A stretch of DNA of 41,733 nt from Winogradskyella sp. (lineage in GTDB: Bacteria; Bacteroidota; Bacteroidia; Flavobacteriales; Flavobacteriaceae): the NCBI RefSeq assembly GCF_016744625.1, contig NZ_JADGDZ010000024.1, positions 1 through 41,733 of the forward strand, in the 5' to 3' direction. The notes beneath the pieces were generated by a model. The model saw only the letters and a program-made list of their open reading frames with translations, had not been told where the DNA came from and ran no database searches. This document shows, piece by piece, positions 33,723 through 41,531 of this stretch (position 1 is the stretch's first letter; each line of letters opens with the position of its first letter). The position numbers were made by a program, and so were the translations under genes.

Positions 33723-34895
33723 TTATCCTCTCGATCGTCTTGAACTAGATCTAATAGAACTCTGGTTGCTTTTTCTACTTGTGTTAGATTTTGTCTTTGC
33801 AGACGATGATTTTCTTTTATTTTGTACTGTACTTCGTTGTCTTGTACTTTGCGACTTCGCTTTATTATATGTACGAGATTTTGTCGCGTTTGGTTTTCTT
33901 ATCGAAGCACTTCTCTTATTAGACACAGAAGAACGTGTTTTGGTCACATTTCTATTAGTGTTTCTATTAGGCGTTACACTTCTAGTAGATCTAGTAGAAC
34001 GTGTTGTTGCTTGCTCAGAACCTCTTGTTACGCCAGTGTTACCTGTTGTTCTAGTGCTAGTGTTGCCAGTTGCTCTAGTACTCCTAGTAGGAGTATTGTT
34101 ACTTTGTAAACGCATCGCTCTTGTTTTTGCTATTGTAGCATTACGAGTCTCTACAGTTCTTCTAATTGTGCGCTCACTTCTATTTCTAGGTGTTTGAGCA
34201 TATCTGTTACTGTTTCTTGTTGCATTTCTCCTTCCAACTTGATTGTTTCCACGTCTTCCATTAATGTTGTAATGTCTAACGTTATTAGTATATGGTCTAT
34301 AGTAAATATGTCTTGCAGGTGCATAATATTGTCTGTACGGATTTGCATTAATAATACAGAAGTTTACTGTAGGTATTGCATAGAACCTGTGCCATGGTCT
34401 GTAAACATAAGCTCTGTTATAGATATTAATAAACCCATCGTATCTCCAAAAAGCATTATTTCTGTAATACACATTTAATCCACCTAATCTTGTAATTCTT
34501 CCACGACTATTATAGTTAATGAAGATATCTCCAATTTGATTTACACGACCATAGTAATCGTAATATATAGGTGTGTTTTCTACTTGGATAATCGCCCCAA
34601 AACTATCGTACTGTACATAAGGGTTGTAGTTATAGCCCGAGTTAAAACTTAATGAAAAACCTGGTGAATCAAAACCGATACTTACATCTGGTCCGTAGTT
34701 AGGTATATAAAAATCGAATTGCCCATCTGCGTATACCGAGAATTCGATACCTGCTTCATTAAATATGAAAGAATTACCGTAACCTCTCACGTAATTATTA
34801 ATTGAAGCTTCAGCTTCTGATGTTGATGTGGTGGTTGCAAATGCGGTAGTGCTTAAAGCAACTAAACCTGCAAATAAAAATAGTATCCGTTTCAT
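33723..34895 (-). CDS. Secreted protein with beta-repeat core and highly basic Arg/Ser/Thr tail
   Basis: A 390-residue exported protein of unknown function. MKRILFLFAGLVALSTTAFA is the signal peptide. Residues ~40-165 (NEAGIEFSVYADGQFDF, IYYDYYGRVNQIGDIFINYNSRGRITRLGGLNVYY) carry short G-[RK]-[IVL]-x2-[IVL]-G repeats resembling YD/beta-hairpin repeats, shared with the paralogue at 35073. From ~210 to the end the sequence is low-complexity and strongly basic, rich in Arg, Ser, Thr, Asn (TRSTRATGNTSTRTTGNTG), with histone-like composition and DNA-level tandem repeats around 33960-34090. A sigma-54-type promoter precedes it. No Cys pairs or enzyme motif. An extracellular or periplasmic polycation is expected. 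Confidence 0.85.
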   Translation of the reverse strand: MKRILFLFAGLVALSTTAFATTTSTSEAEASINNYVRGYGNSFIFNEAGIEFSVYADGQFDFYIPNYGPDVSIGFDSPGFSLSFNSGYNYNPYVQYDSFGAIIQVENTPIYYDYYGRVNQIGDIFINYNSRGRITRLGGLNVYYRNNAFWRYDGFINIYNRAYVYRPWHRFYAIPTVNFCIINANPYRQYYAPARHIYYRPYTNNVRHYNINGRRGNNQVGRRNATRNSNRYAQTPRNRSERTIRRTVETRNATIAKTRAMRLQSNNTPTRSTRATGNTSTRTTGNTGVTRGSEQATTRSTRSTRSVTPNRNTNRNVTKTRSSVSNKRSASIRKPNATKSRTYNKAKSQSTRQRSTVQNKRKSSSAKTKSNTSRKSNQSSIRSSSRRSRG

Positions 34896-34930
34896 AATAA
34901 AGGGTTTTTAAATATTAATTACTAACTATA

Positions 34931-34948
34931 AAACAAACAGCGTGCCAA
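34931..34948 (-). promoter_or_regulatory. Sigma-54-type promoter of the basic-tail protein
   Basis: On minus, TTGGCACG-CTGT-TTGTTT matches the -24/-12 consensus YTGGCACG-N4-TTGCW, with T for C at the -12 step. It lies ~36 nt before the start codon, allowing a leader of about 27 nt. Confidence 0.65.
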
Positions 34949-34990
34949 AATCATAAGTCACTGATAATAAGCCGCTATTTTAAGGTAAAG

Positions 34991-35025
34991 AAAAACCCTG
35001 AACTACTTGGGGAAGTATTCAGGGT
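34991..35025 (-). terminator. Terminator after the gene at 35073
   Basis: ACCCTGAA/TTCAGGGT outer stem with an inner TACTT-GGGG-AAGTA stem. On minus it is followed by TTTTTC. It separates the two paralogues, so each has its own unit. Confidence 0.85.
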
Positions 35026-35034
35026 ATATATATG

Positions 35035-35051
35035 CCACTAACAATTAGTGG
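35035..35051. repeat. Second hairpin next to the terminator
   Basis: CCACTAA-CAA-TTAGTGG, a perfect 7-bp stem with a 3-nt loop, immediately downstream of the stop codon of the 35073 gene. No T-run. May help terminate or protect the mRNA end. Confidence 0.5.
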
Positions 35052-35072
35052 TTAAACAAATCAATTAAATTC

Positions 35073-35756
35073 TCAACTCTTAATTTTCTTTTTCTTTAAG
35101 GTTTTACCACCTTTTCTATAATAGTAGTAATCGTCTTCGTCGTTCCAATCATCATCCCAATCATTGTCATGAGATTGATTATCAAAGTGATCTACTGTAC
35201 AACCAGATGTGCCACAAAAGCTACAACCTTGGTTGTTACGATTTACAGAACCTCTTGTGCCAATAACATCTCCATATCTGTTGTAAAGAATACGTAAGCC
35301 ACCAACTTGTTTCAATTGTCCTCTTCTGTAACTCATATATACAGAGCCTACACGCTTTAGTTTACCATCTCTATCGTAGTTGATAAAAACATTTCCGATA
35401 CGTCTTACACGTCCAAGTCTATCGTGTGTTACTAAAACACCTCTGTCTCTGTTGTGGTACGTTGTGCCAGGAGCTCCATGAGTTCTATTTGTACTTCTTC
35501 TGTTTCTTGTTTTAGAACGTCTGTAGTAATAATTGTCGTCGTCTGGCACTGTAGAAAATGAATCTGTATTAAAATCAAAACTGCCATCGGCAAAGACTAA
35601 AAATTCTACACCTCGTTCTACAAACAAAATAGGTTGTGTATAACGGTAGCGTGCATTGTTAAAATCTTCCCCAATTAAAACAGCATTTCCTGCTGTTGTC
35701 GCTGTGGCTGATGTTAATCCTAACAACATAGCCAAAAAAAGTACTTGCTTTTTCAT
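35073..35756 (-). CDS. Secreted beta-repeat protein, paralogue of 33723
   Basis: A 227-residue exported protein. MKKQVLFLAMLLGLTSATATTAGNA is the signal peptide; VERGVEFLVFADGSFDF matches NEAGIEFSVYADGQFDF in the paralogue. From ~107 it has three 15-16-residue units: GRVRRIGNVFINYDRD, GKLKRVGSVYMSYRR, GQLKQVGGLRILYNRY. After them come CSFCGTSGC (Cys cluster C-x2-C-x4-C, possible metal or disulfide) and an acidic tail with many Asp/Tyr (DWDDDWNDEDDYYYYRKGG) ending in a basic TLKKKKIKS. It thus has an acidic/basic split, whereas the paralogue is wholly basic. Function unknown. It too has a sigma-54-type promoter. Confidence 0.85.
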   Translation of the reverse strand: MKKQVLFLAMLLGLTSATATTAGNAVLIGEDFNNARYRYTQPILFVERGVEFLVFADGSFDFNTDSFSTVPDDDNYYYRRSKTRNRRSTNRTHGAPGTTYHNRDRGVLVTHDRLGRVRRIGNVFINYDRDGKLKRVGSVYMSYRRGQLKQVGGLRILYNRYGDVIGTRGSVNRNNQGCSFCGTSGCTVDHFDNQSHDNDWDDDWNDEDDYYYYRKGGKTLKKKKIKS

Positions 35757-35833
35757 AATTTATAGGTTTTTAGATTCGCCCAGTCACTAACTCATTTAGG
35801 ACTTTTAGGCTTACGCTATTTGTTTTTAGAAAA

Positions 35834-35850
35834 ACCAATTAACGTGCCAA
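35834..35850 (-). promoter_or_regulatory. Sigma-54-type promoter of the secreted repeat protein
   Basis: On minus, TTGGCACG-TTAA-TTGGT fits YTGGCACG-N4-TTGCW with G for C at -12. The start codon lies 78 nt downstream, so the leader is about 68 nt. It is in the gap divergent from the DUF3667 gene. Confidence 0.65.
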
Positions 35851-35988
35851 GATTTTAAATACCTGAAAAACAGTTGGTTGAATGGACTTTGAAATTGCTA
35901 TTTGTAACAATTGTGTTGTTAGATCTTCTAATTAATAACTACTGGTATTATAAATTTCAGTATTTTTAAACCAGACTAACCATCAATT

Positions 35989-37056
35989 ATGAGTACCAAC
36001 CAAGTTAATTGCCAGAATTGTGAAGAGCTTCTTGAGGCTGACTTTGAGTTTTGTCCACATTGTGGACAAAAAACCAATGAAGAATTAACCATTGGAGTGC
36101 TTTTTTACAATACCATAAGTAATTATTTTTCTTTTGATGCTCGCTTTCTAAAAAGCTTCATTCCATTAATGTTTAGACCAGGTTATTTGGCTAAAGAATT
36201 TATTAAAGGAAAGCGATTGTTGTATTTGCATCCTGCACAGATGTATTTGTTTATCGCTGTTATCTTCTTCTTTTTATCTAATATTTATTCTAGAGAATTG
36301 AGAGAAGACTTAGATAAGAATATGCAAAAAGTTTTGGCTAATAGGACAGAAAAAAAACAAGACCAAGATAGTGTTGTACAAGATTCTATAGATGTTGGGG
36401 AATTTATAAAACCATTAAAAGACAATGGTGTTACTATAGGCTTAGATGATGATGATTTAAAGGCTTTAGATTCTCTAACTAATATAAAAGTACCTAAAAA
36501 GAATATAGGAACTTCCTTTACTTTTAATGAAAGAGAAATGGATTCCCTCATAGCAGCTGGTGCATCAGATGAAGCGATATATAAAACCATGGGAATGGAA
36601 GAGGATGCTGGCTTTTTTAAACGCAAGTTTTATACACAAATATTAAAGTTTTATAAAACAATGGGACTTGGGCAGATATTTCAAACCTTTATAGATAGTA
36701 TTCCATTGGCCATGTTTTTTCTATTACCAATTTTTGCGTTTTTATTAAAGATATTCTTTTATAATAAAGGAAGATATTCACACCATTTAGTCTTTAGTTT
36801 CTATTACTTTTCCTTTCTTTTTGTTGCATTTAGTATTGTATTCGGAATGAATAGAATTTGGGATATACCAAATTGGATAGATTCGCTAATTGTTTTATCG
36901 ACCTTCTTTTATTTGCTTTTTGCAATTATTAAGTTTTACAGACAAAACTGGTTTTTAAGTTTTATTAAGACTGGAGTCGTAAGCTTCTTGTTTTTATTGA
37001 TTGTTTTGCCTTTTTCCTTTTCAATTTTAGCATTTATATCCTTTTTATTTTATTAG
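35989..37056 (+). CDS. DUF3667 membrane protein with N-terminal zinc ribbon
   Basis: A 355-residue inner-membrane protein. The N-terminus CQNCEELLEADFEFCPHCGQKT is a four-cysteine zinc ribbon (two C-x2-C pairs), followed by GVLFYNTISNYFSFDARFLKSFIPLMFRPGYLAKEFIKGKR, the DUF3667 signature. Hydrophobic segments follow at about 85-100, then ~245-270, 275-300, 305-320 and 330-355, with a long acidic soluble loop between ~105 and 225 (DKNMQKVLANRTEKKQDQD...). Function unknown in the family. Its stop overlaps the convergent gene's stop by 3 nt. Confidence 0.88.
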   Translation: MSTNQVNCQNCEELLEADFEFCPHCGQKTNEELTIGVLFYNTISNYFSFDARFLKSFIPLMFRPGYLAKEFIKGKRLLYLHPAQMYLFIAVIFFFLSNIYSRELREDLDKNMQKVLANRTEKKQDQDSVVQDSIDVGEFIKPLKDNGVTIGLDDDDLKALDSLTNIKVPKKNIGTSFTFNEREMDSLIAAGASDEAIYKTMGMEEDAGFFKRKFYTQILKFYKTMGLGQIFQTFIDSIPLAMFFLLPIFAFLLKIFFYNKGRYSHHLVFSFYYFSFLFVAFSIVFGMNRIWDIPNWIDSLIVLSTFFYLLFAIIKFYRQNWFLSFIKTGVVSFLFLLIVLPFSFSILAFISFLFY

Positions 37057-37721
37057 GCTTCATTAGATTTTGAATGCCAAATAGGGACATTCAAAAACTC
37101 GCTTATTATATGAGCGTCGTCTATAATTGATTTTAAATTTCCGTGATCAACCACATTTTTTCTGGAGTCATCTTCTAGAACTAGGTTAAGTTCAAAACTT
37201 TTATATGATCCATTATCACTTCTCACGTGTTCACCAATAATTTGGATAGCAATTATTGATTTCAATGGTAATTGGTTTTTTGAGTCATTTTTACTGATAT
37301 GAAGATCAACTTTATAGGTTTTATAATAAAGACCAAGTTGCTTGTCAAAAACTCTTGGCATATAAGAGCGATAACACATATAACCACCAACAGACCCAAA
37401 AATAGCACCGAAAACAAATAGCATCCAATTGCCAGGTGGTGGAATTGATAATAAATCAGTAAAACTCAAAATGCTAAGAATAATAACAGCTATACCAATG
37501 ACTAAGAATAAGAATGAGAAAAGAGCTCCACCTATCGATGGTTTATAGGCTAATTTTGATGATGATTTTTTTACAAGAACATGAGTTTTAAAGTTAGCTC
37601 CTCCAGAATTTAATGGAGATGTATCTATATTATTTGTTGTAGAGGACTCGCTAAAATCCACATCATCAATAGATTTTCTAGTATCAATAACTTCTCTATG
37701 AAATCCTTCTGACAAATCCAT
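37053..37721 (-). CDS. Small membrane protein following uvrA, 222 aa
   Basis: Unrecognised. The start ATG 37721-37719 (MDLSEGFHREVIDTRKS) is chosen because it begins 1 nt after the uvrA stop; a frame from 37799 would lie inside uvrA. Two hydrophobic segments (~75-95, ALFSFLFLVIGIAVIILSIL; and ~105-125, WMLFVFGAIFGSVGGYMC) are separated by a short loop. The C-terminal ~95 residues (LPLKSIIAIQIIGEHVR...FELNLVLEDDSRKNVVDHG) look like a cytoplasmic PH-like beta domain. Tight linkage to uvrA suggests cotranscription, but no DNA-repair role can be read from it. Confidence 0.75.
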   Translation of the reverse strand: MDLSEGFHREVIDTRKSIDDVDFSESSTTNNIDTSPLNSGGANFKTHVLVKKSSSKLAYKPSIGGALFSFLFLVIGIAVIILSILSFTDLLSIPPPGNWMLFVFGAIFGSVGGYMCYRSYMPRVFDKQLGLYYKTYKVDLHISKNDSKNQLPLKSIIAIQIIGEHVRSDNGSYKSFELNLVLEDDSRKNVVDHGNLKSIIDDAHIISEFLNVPIWHSKSNEA

Positions 37722-37722
37722 G

Positions 37723-40512
37723 TTATAATTTGTCTTGTAGGTATTTACCAGTAACAGAATTCTTGTTCTTCGCAATTTCTTCTGGTGTACCAAAAGCAAC
37801 TAATTGCCCACCGTTTTTACCACCTTCAGGCCCTAAGTCGATAATATAATCAGCACACTTAATTAAATCAATATTATGTTCAATTACTATTATAGAGTGT
37901 CCTCTTGCAATTAAAGCTTGAAATGACTTTAGCAATTTTTGAATATCATGAAAATGAAGACCAGTTGTAGGCTCATCAAAAATGAACAGCGCATTATTGT
38001 TTTTGCTTCCTTTGCCTAAGAATGTTGCTAATTTAATACGCTGCGCTTCACCACCAGAAAGGGTAGAAGAGGACTGTCCTAAAGTTACATAACCCAAACC
38101 AACATCTTGTAAAGGTTGCAGTTTATTCTGAATTTTAGACTGTTTATTGATTGTAAAGAAATCTATAGCATCATCGATGGTCATATTTAAAATATCATCA
38201 ATCGATTTACCTTCAAAATGAACCTCTAGTACTTCTTTCTTAAAACGCTTTCCACCACATGTATCACAAGTTAAATGCACATCTGCCATAAATTGCATTT
38301 CAATAGTCACTTCACCTTCACCTTTACAGGTTTCACAACGTCCACCATCAACATTAAAACTAAAGTGCTTGGCTTGGTAATTTCTAATCTTGCTTAGTTT
38401 TTGGCCAGCATATAATGCTCTAATATCATCATAAGCCTTAATATAAGTCACAGGATTAGAACGAGATGAGCGACCAATAGGATTCTGATCTACAAATTCA
38501 ACATGCTGAACAATACTATGATTGCCCTTCATTTCGCTAAATTGACCAGCTTTATCACTAAATCCAGTTAGTTTTTTCTGAATTGCAGGAAATAGAATTT
38601 TCTTTACCAAAGTACTTTTTCCACTACCCGAAACTCCAGTAATAACCGTAAGCATTTCTAAAGGAAACGTAACATCAATATTTTTTAAGTTGTTTTCTCG
38701 AGCTCCAACAATATCTATCTGATATTTAGAGGTTCTTCGTTTTTCAGGAACTTTTATTTCTAGCTGACCATTAAGGTATTTAGCTGTTAAAGTATTTGAA
38801 GCTAAAATGTCTTTGAAATCTCCAACTGCAACAACTTCGCCTCCAAATGTACCTGCTTCTGGCCCAATATCTATAATAGAATCAGCAGCTTTCATAATAT
38901 CTTCATCATGTTCTACAACGATGACTGTATTACCTATATTTCGTAACGCTTTTAAGACATCTATTAAACGCTCTGTATCTTTTGGATGCAAACCAATACT
39001 TGGCTCGTCCAAGATATACATAGAACCAACAAGGCTACTTCCAAGAGATGTCGCTAAGTTAATTCGCTGACTTTCTCCACCAGATAAGGTGTTAGAACGT
39101 CTGTTAAGCGTTAAGTAATCCAAACCAACATTAGACAAGAATTCTAGTCTTGTATTGATTTCTGTAAGTAATCGTTTTGCAATTTTAGCATCGTATTCAT
39201 TAAGTTTTAAATCTTTAAAAAATACAGACAATTCATCTAAAGGTAGATCTACTAAGTCTGTTATCGTCGCATCATTTATTTTAACATAATTTGCTTCTTC
39301 TCGCAAGCGTTTTCCTCTACAAACATTACATTTCGTTTTTCCGCGATAACGAGATAACATTACACGATTCTGAATCTTATAAGCTTTAGATTCTAGTTCA
39401 GCAAAGAAACTATCTAAGCCTTCAAAGTATTGATTGCCTTTCCAAATTAGGCTTTTATGTTTTTCACTTAATTCGAAAAATGGTTTATGAATTGGAAAAT
39501 CAAATTTATGAGAGTTATTTACCAATTGATCTTTGTACCAACTCATACTTTCTCCTCTCCAAGGAAAAATTGCATTTTCAAAAACAGATAATGCTGTATT
39601 TGGAATGACTAAATCATCATCAATACCAATAACATCTCCATAACCTTCACATTTAGGACAAGCACCATAAGGATTATTGAAACTAAATAAATGTGCGTTG
39701 GGTTCTAGAAACAACATGTCATCTAATTCAAACTTATTATTGAAAGTTGTTAGTTTGTTATCAAAAAGTGATTCTATAATACATGTACCAACACCTTCAA
39801 AAAATGCAGTTTCAATAGCATCTGCCAAACGGTTTAAGAAATCTTCATCGTCTTTATAAACGATTCTATCTACAACCAAAAACAGATTTTTAGCAGATTT
39901 AATCTTTGTTTTTAAAGCATCATCAATTCTTAAAACGTCGTCTTTTATTTTAATACGTGCGTAACCTTGCTGTTGAAGAGTTTGCAGTTTGTTTTCGATA
40001 GTTCTACCTTCTTCTAATATTATTGGTGATAGAAGTAGTAATTTTGTGCTTTCTTCGAATTTTGAAATATACTCAATAACATCTTTAGTAGAATGTTTCT
40101 TTACCAATTCACCAGAAATAGGAGAGTAGGTTTTACCAATTCTTGCAAATAATAATTTTAGATAATCGTAAATCTCAGTGGTTGTGCCAACCGTTGAACG
40201 CGGATTAGTAGAATTCACCTTTTGCTCAATAGCAATAGCTGGAGCAATCCCTTTTATATAATCTACTTTTGGTTTATTGAGTCTTCCTAAAAACTGACGT
40301 GCATAGCTCGAAAGACTTTCTACATAACGTCTTTGACCTTCTGCATACAAGGTATCGAAGGCTAAACTAGACTTTCCAGAACCAGATAAACCTGTGATAA
40401 CTACTAATTCATTTCTAGGAATAACAACATCAATATTTTTAAGATTATGCAGTTTTGCACCTTTTATGATAATATTTTCCTTTGGGTTAACATCTATAAC
40501 AGTAGTATTCAT
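37723..40512 (-). CDS. uvrA: Excinuclease ABC subunit A
   Basis: DNA damage recognition ATPase of nucleotide excision repair. 929 residues. The first Walker A is GLSGSGKSS (41-49) and the second GVSGSGKST; the ABC signatures are LSGGESQRINLATSLGS and LSGGEAQRIKLATFLG; the Walker B regions are YILDEPSIGLHP and FIFDEPTTGLHF. Zinc modules CPKCEGYGDV / CNVCRGKR and CETCKGEGEV / CDTCGGKRF are intact. Nothing seems missing. A canonical TATCTTTG box stands ahead of the start. The downstream membrane protein is coupled. No SOS-box typical of other phyla was noticed. Confidence 0.97.
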   Translation of the reverse strand: MNTTVIDVNPKENIIIKGAKLHNLKNIDVVIPRNELVVITGLSGSGKSSLAFDTLYAEGQRRYVESLSSYARQFLGRLNKPKVDYIKGIAPAIAIEQKVNSTNPRSTVGTTTEIYDYLKLLFARIGKTYSPISGELVKKHSTKDVIEYISKFEESTKLLLLSPIILEEGRTIENKLQTLQQQGYARIKIKDDVLRIDDALKTKIKSAKNLFLVVDRIVYKDDEDFLNRLADAIETAFFEGVGTCIIESLFDNKLTTFNNKFELDDMLFLEPNAHLFSFNNPYGACPKCEGYGDVIGIDDDLVIPNTALSVFENAIFPWRGESMSWYKDQLVNNSHKFDFPIHKPFFELSEKHKSLIWKGNQYFEGLDSFFAELESKAYKIQNRVMLSRYRGKTKCNVCRGKRLREEANYVKINDATITDLVDLPLDELSVFFKDLKLNEYDAKIAKRLLTEINTRLEFLSNVGLDYLTLNRRSNTLSGGESQRINLATSLGSSLVGSMYILDEPSIGLHPKDTERLIDVLKALRNIGNTVIVVEHDEDIMKAADSIIDIGPEAGTFGGEVVAVGDFKDILASNTLTAKYLNGQLEIKVPEKRRTSKYQIDIVGARENNLKNIDVTFPLEMLTVITGVSGSGKSTLVKKILFPAIQKKLTGFSDKAGQFSEMKGNHSIVQHVEFVDQNPIGRSSRSNPVTYIKAYDDIRALYAGQKLSKIRNYQAKHFSFNVDGGRCETCKGEGEVTIEMQFMADVHLTCDTCGGKRFKKEVLEVHFEGKSIDDILNMTIDDAIDFFTINKQSKIQNKLQPLQDVGLGYVTLGQSSSTLSGGEAQRIKLATFLGKGSKNNNALFIFDEPTTGLHFHDIQKLLKSFQALIARGHSIIVIEHNIDLIKCADYIIDLGPEGGKNGGQLVAFGTPEEIAKNKNSVTGKYLQDKL

Positions 40513-40537
40513 AGGACTTTTGGTACGTATAATTTTG

Positions 40538-40545
40538 CAAAGATA
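40538..40545 (-). promoter_or_regulatory. -7 box TATCTTTG of uvrA
   Basis: Exact TAnnTTTG on minus, giving about 19 nt of leader. No clear TTG at the -33 distance. Confidence 0.55.
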
Positions 40546-40710
40546 CCTAAACTATTTAACCTGATGAAGTGTAAAAATATTAGATTAAATGTTAAAATTT
40601 GGCATGAAATTTTGTTTTTGTGGAATGATTGTTGTTATATTGTAACCATAATCATTTAAAAAACAACCGCGTATAGCATAATATTACTTTAGAAAATTTT
40701 AACCCCTTGT

Positions 40711-40728
40711 TAAGAAGTCCGCTTCTTA
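40711..40728 (+). promoter_or_regulatory. Leader hairpin before the sigma factor gene
   Basis: TAAGAAG-TCCG-CTTCTTA, a 7-bp stem with tetraloop, 17 nt before the ATG. May be a leader structure affecting translation or RNA stability. Confidence 0.45.
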
Positions 40729-40745
40729 CTACTAAAAGTAATATT

Positions 40746-41330
40746 ATGAAAAAAGAACTTATCCAAGACGCAGAGTTGGTTAGCAACTACATTAACGGAG
40801 ACGAGAATTCTCTTTCAATTTTAATTAAAAGACATAAGCAAAGAATCTATAGCTTTATTTATTCTAAAGTTTATGATAGAGATGTTACAGAAGACGTATT
40901 TCAAGACACTTTTATTAAAGTGATTAAGACTTTAAAGCTTGGAAAGTATAACGAAGAGGGTAAATTTTTGCCTTGGGTTATGCGAATTGCACATAATCTG
41001 GTTATTGACCATTTTAGAAAGAATAGTCGTATGCCTAAGTTTGATAATGCAGGCGAGTTTAGTATTTTTTCGGTGCTAAGTGACTCTAGTTTAAATGCAG
41101 AAAAAAAACTTATTAAGAATCAAGTAGAGTCAGATGTAAGACGTATTATAGAAGAATTGCCTGAAGATCAAAAGCAAGTTTTATTGATGCGTATGTACCA
41201 AGATATGAGTTTTAAAGAAATCTCAGAACGTACAGGTGTTAGTATCAATACTGCCTTAGGTAGAATGCGATATGCACTCATTAATATGCGTAAGGTGATT
41301 GAACAAAATAACATCGTTTTAACGAACTGA
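40746..41330 (+). CDS. ECF-type RNA polymerase sigma factor
   Basis: A 194-residue sigma-70 family factor with only regions 2 and 4. Region 2 is DENSLSILIKRHKQRIYSFIYSKVYDRDVTEDVFQDTFIKVIKTL...FLPWVMRIAHNLVIDHFRKNSRMP, and region 4 is IEELPEDQKQVLLMRMYQDMSFKEISERTGVSINTALGRMRYALINMRK. The ATG at 40746 is chosen over that at 40707, since the longer form would add 13 residues coded by the leader hairpin region. No anti-sigma gene with a membrane domain follows; instead there is a 47-residue ORF 57 nt downstream. The regulon is unknown. Confidence 0.93.
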   Translation: MKKELIQDAELVSNYINGDENSLSILIKRHKQRIYSFIYSKVYDRDVTEDVFQDTFIKVIKTLKLGKYNEEGKFLPWVMRIAHNLVIDHFRKNSRMPKFDNAGEFSIFSVLSDSSLNAEKKLIKNQVESDVRRIIEELPEDQKQVLLMRMYQDMSFKEISERTGVSINTALGRMRYALINMRKVIEQNNIVLTN

Positions 41331-41387
41331 TGCAATAAAGTGTTTTATGTTACGTTTTATCCATGTAATAACTCCTAAATTATTAAA

Positions 41388-41531
41388 ATGGAAAAAATTT
41401 ACTCTGACGCTTCCCCAAAAAATGATAACCTAAACCCAAAAGATGAAACAATACGTTTCCTTTTGAATTACTCAAAGGCTTTAAGTGTTATAAATTATAA
41501 TAAATTGAAGTTTGAAGCACTTCTAAATTAA
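41388..41531 (+). CDS. Small soluble protein after the ECF sigma factor, 47 aa
   Basis: MEKIYSDASPKNDNLNPKDETIRFLLNYSKALSVINYNKLKFEALLN, given here in parts: an acidic, Asn/Pro-rich start followed by an amphipathic helix DETIRFLLNYSKAL and a closing helix. No signal peptide or membrane segment. It is in the same transcript as the sigma factor by position and is followed by a strong terminator. Small ORFs directly behind ECF factors are recurrent in flavobacteria, from memory, but I cannot name a family. A role in binding or tuning the sigma factor is possible (inference). Confidence 0.65.
   Translation: MEKIYSDASPKNDNLNPKDETIRFLLNYSKALSVINYNKLKFEALLN

Noticed and set aside
33766-34197. 143-residue plus-strand frame rich in Leu and Val
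   Set aside because: It is the mirror image of the Ser/Thr/Arg-rich coding region of the minus-strand gene; composition is explained by that.
37722-37799. Upstream start extending the membrane protein into uvrA
   Set aside because: It would overlap uvrA's last 26 codons; the internal ATG at 37721 couples directly to the uvrA stop.
40599-40614. TTGGCATG-AAAT-TTTG upstream of the ECF sigma gene, resembling a sigma-54 promoter
   Set aside because: The G of the -12 element is shifted by one base and the -24 part reads CAT instead of CAC, so the strict spacing of sigma-54 promoters is not kept.
40447-40659. 70-residue plus-strand frame over the uvrA start
   Set aside because: It overlaps uvrA's coding start and promoter box and has no protein-like features.
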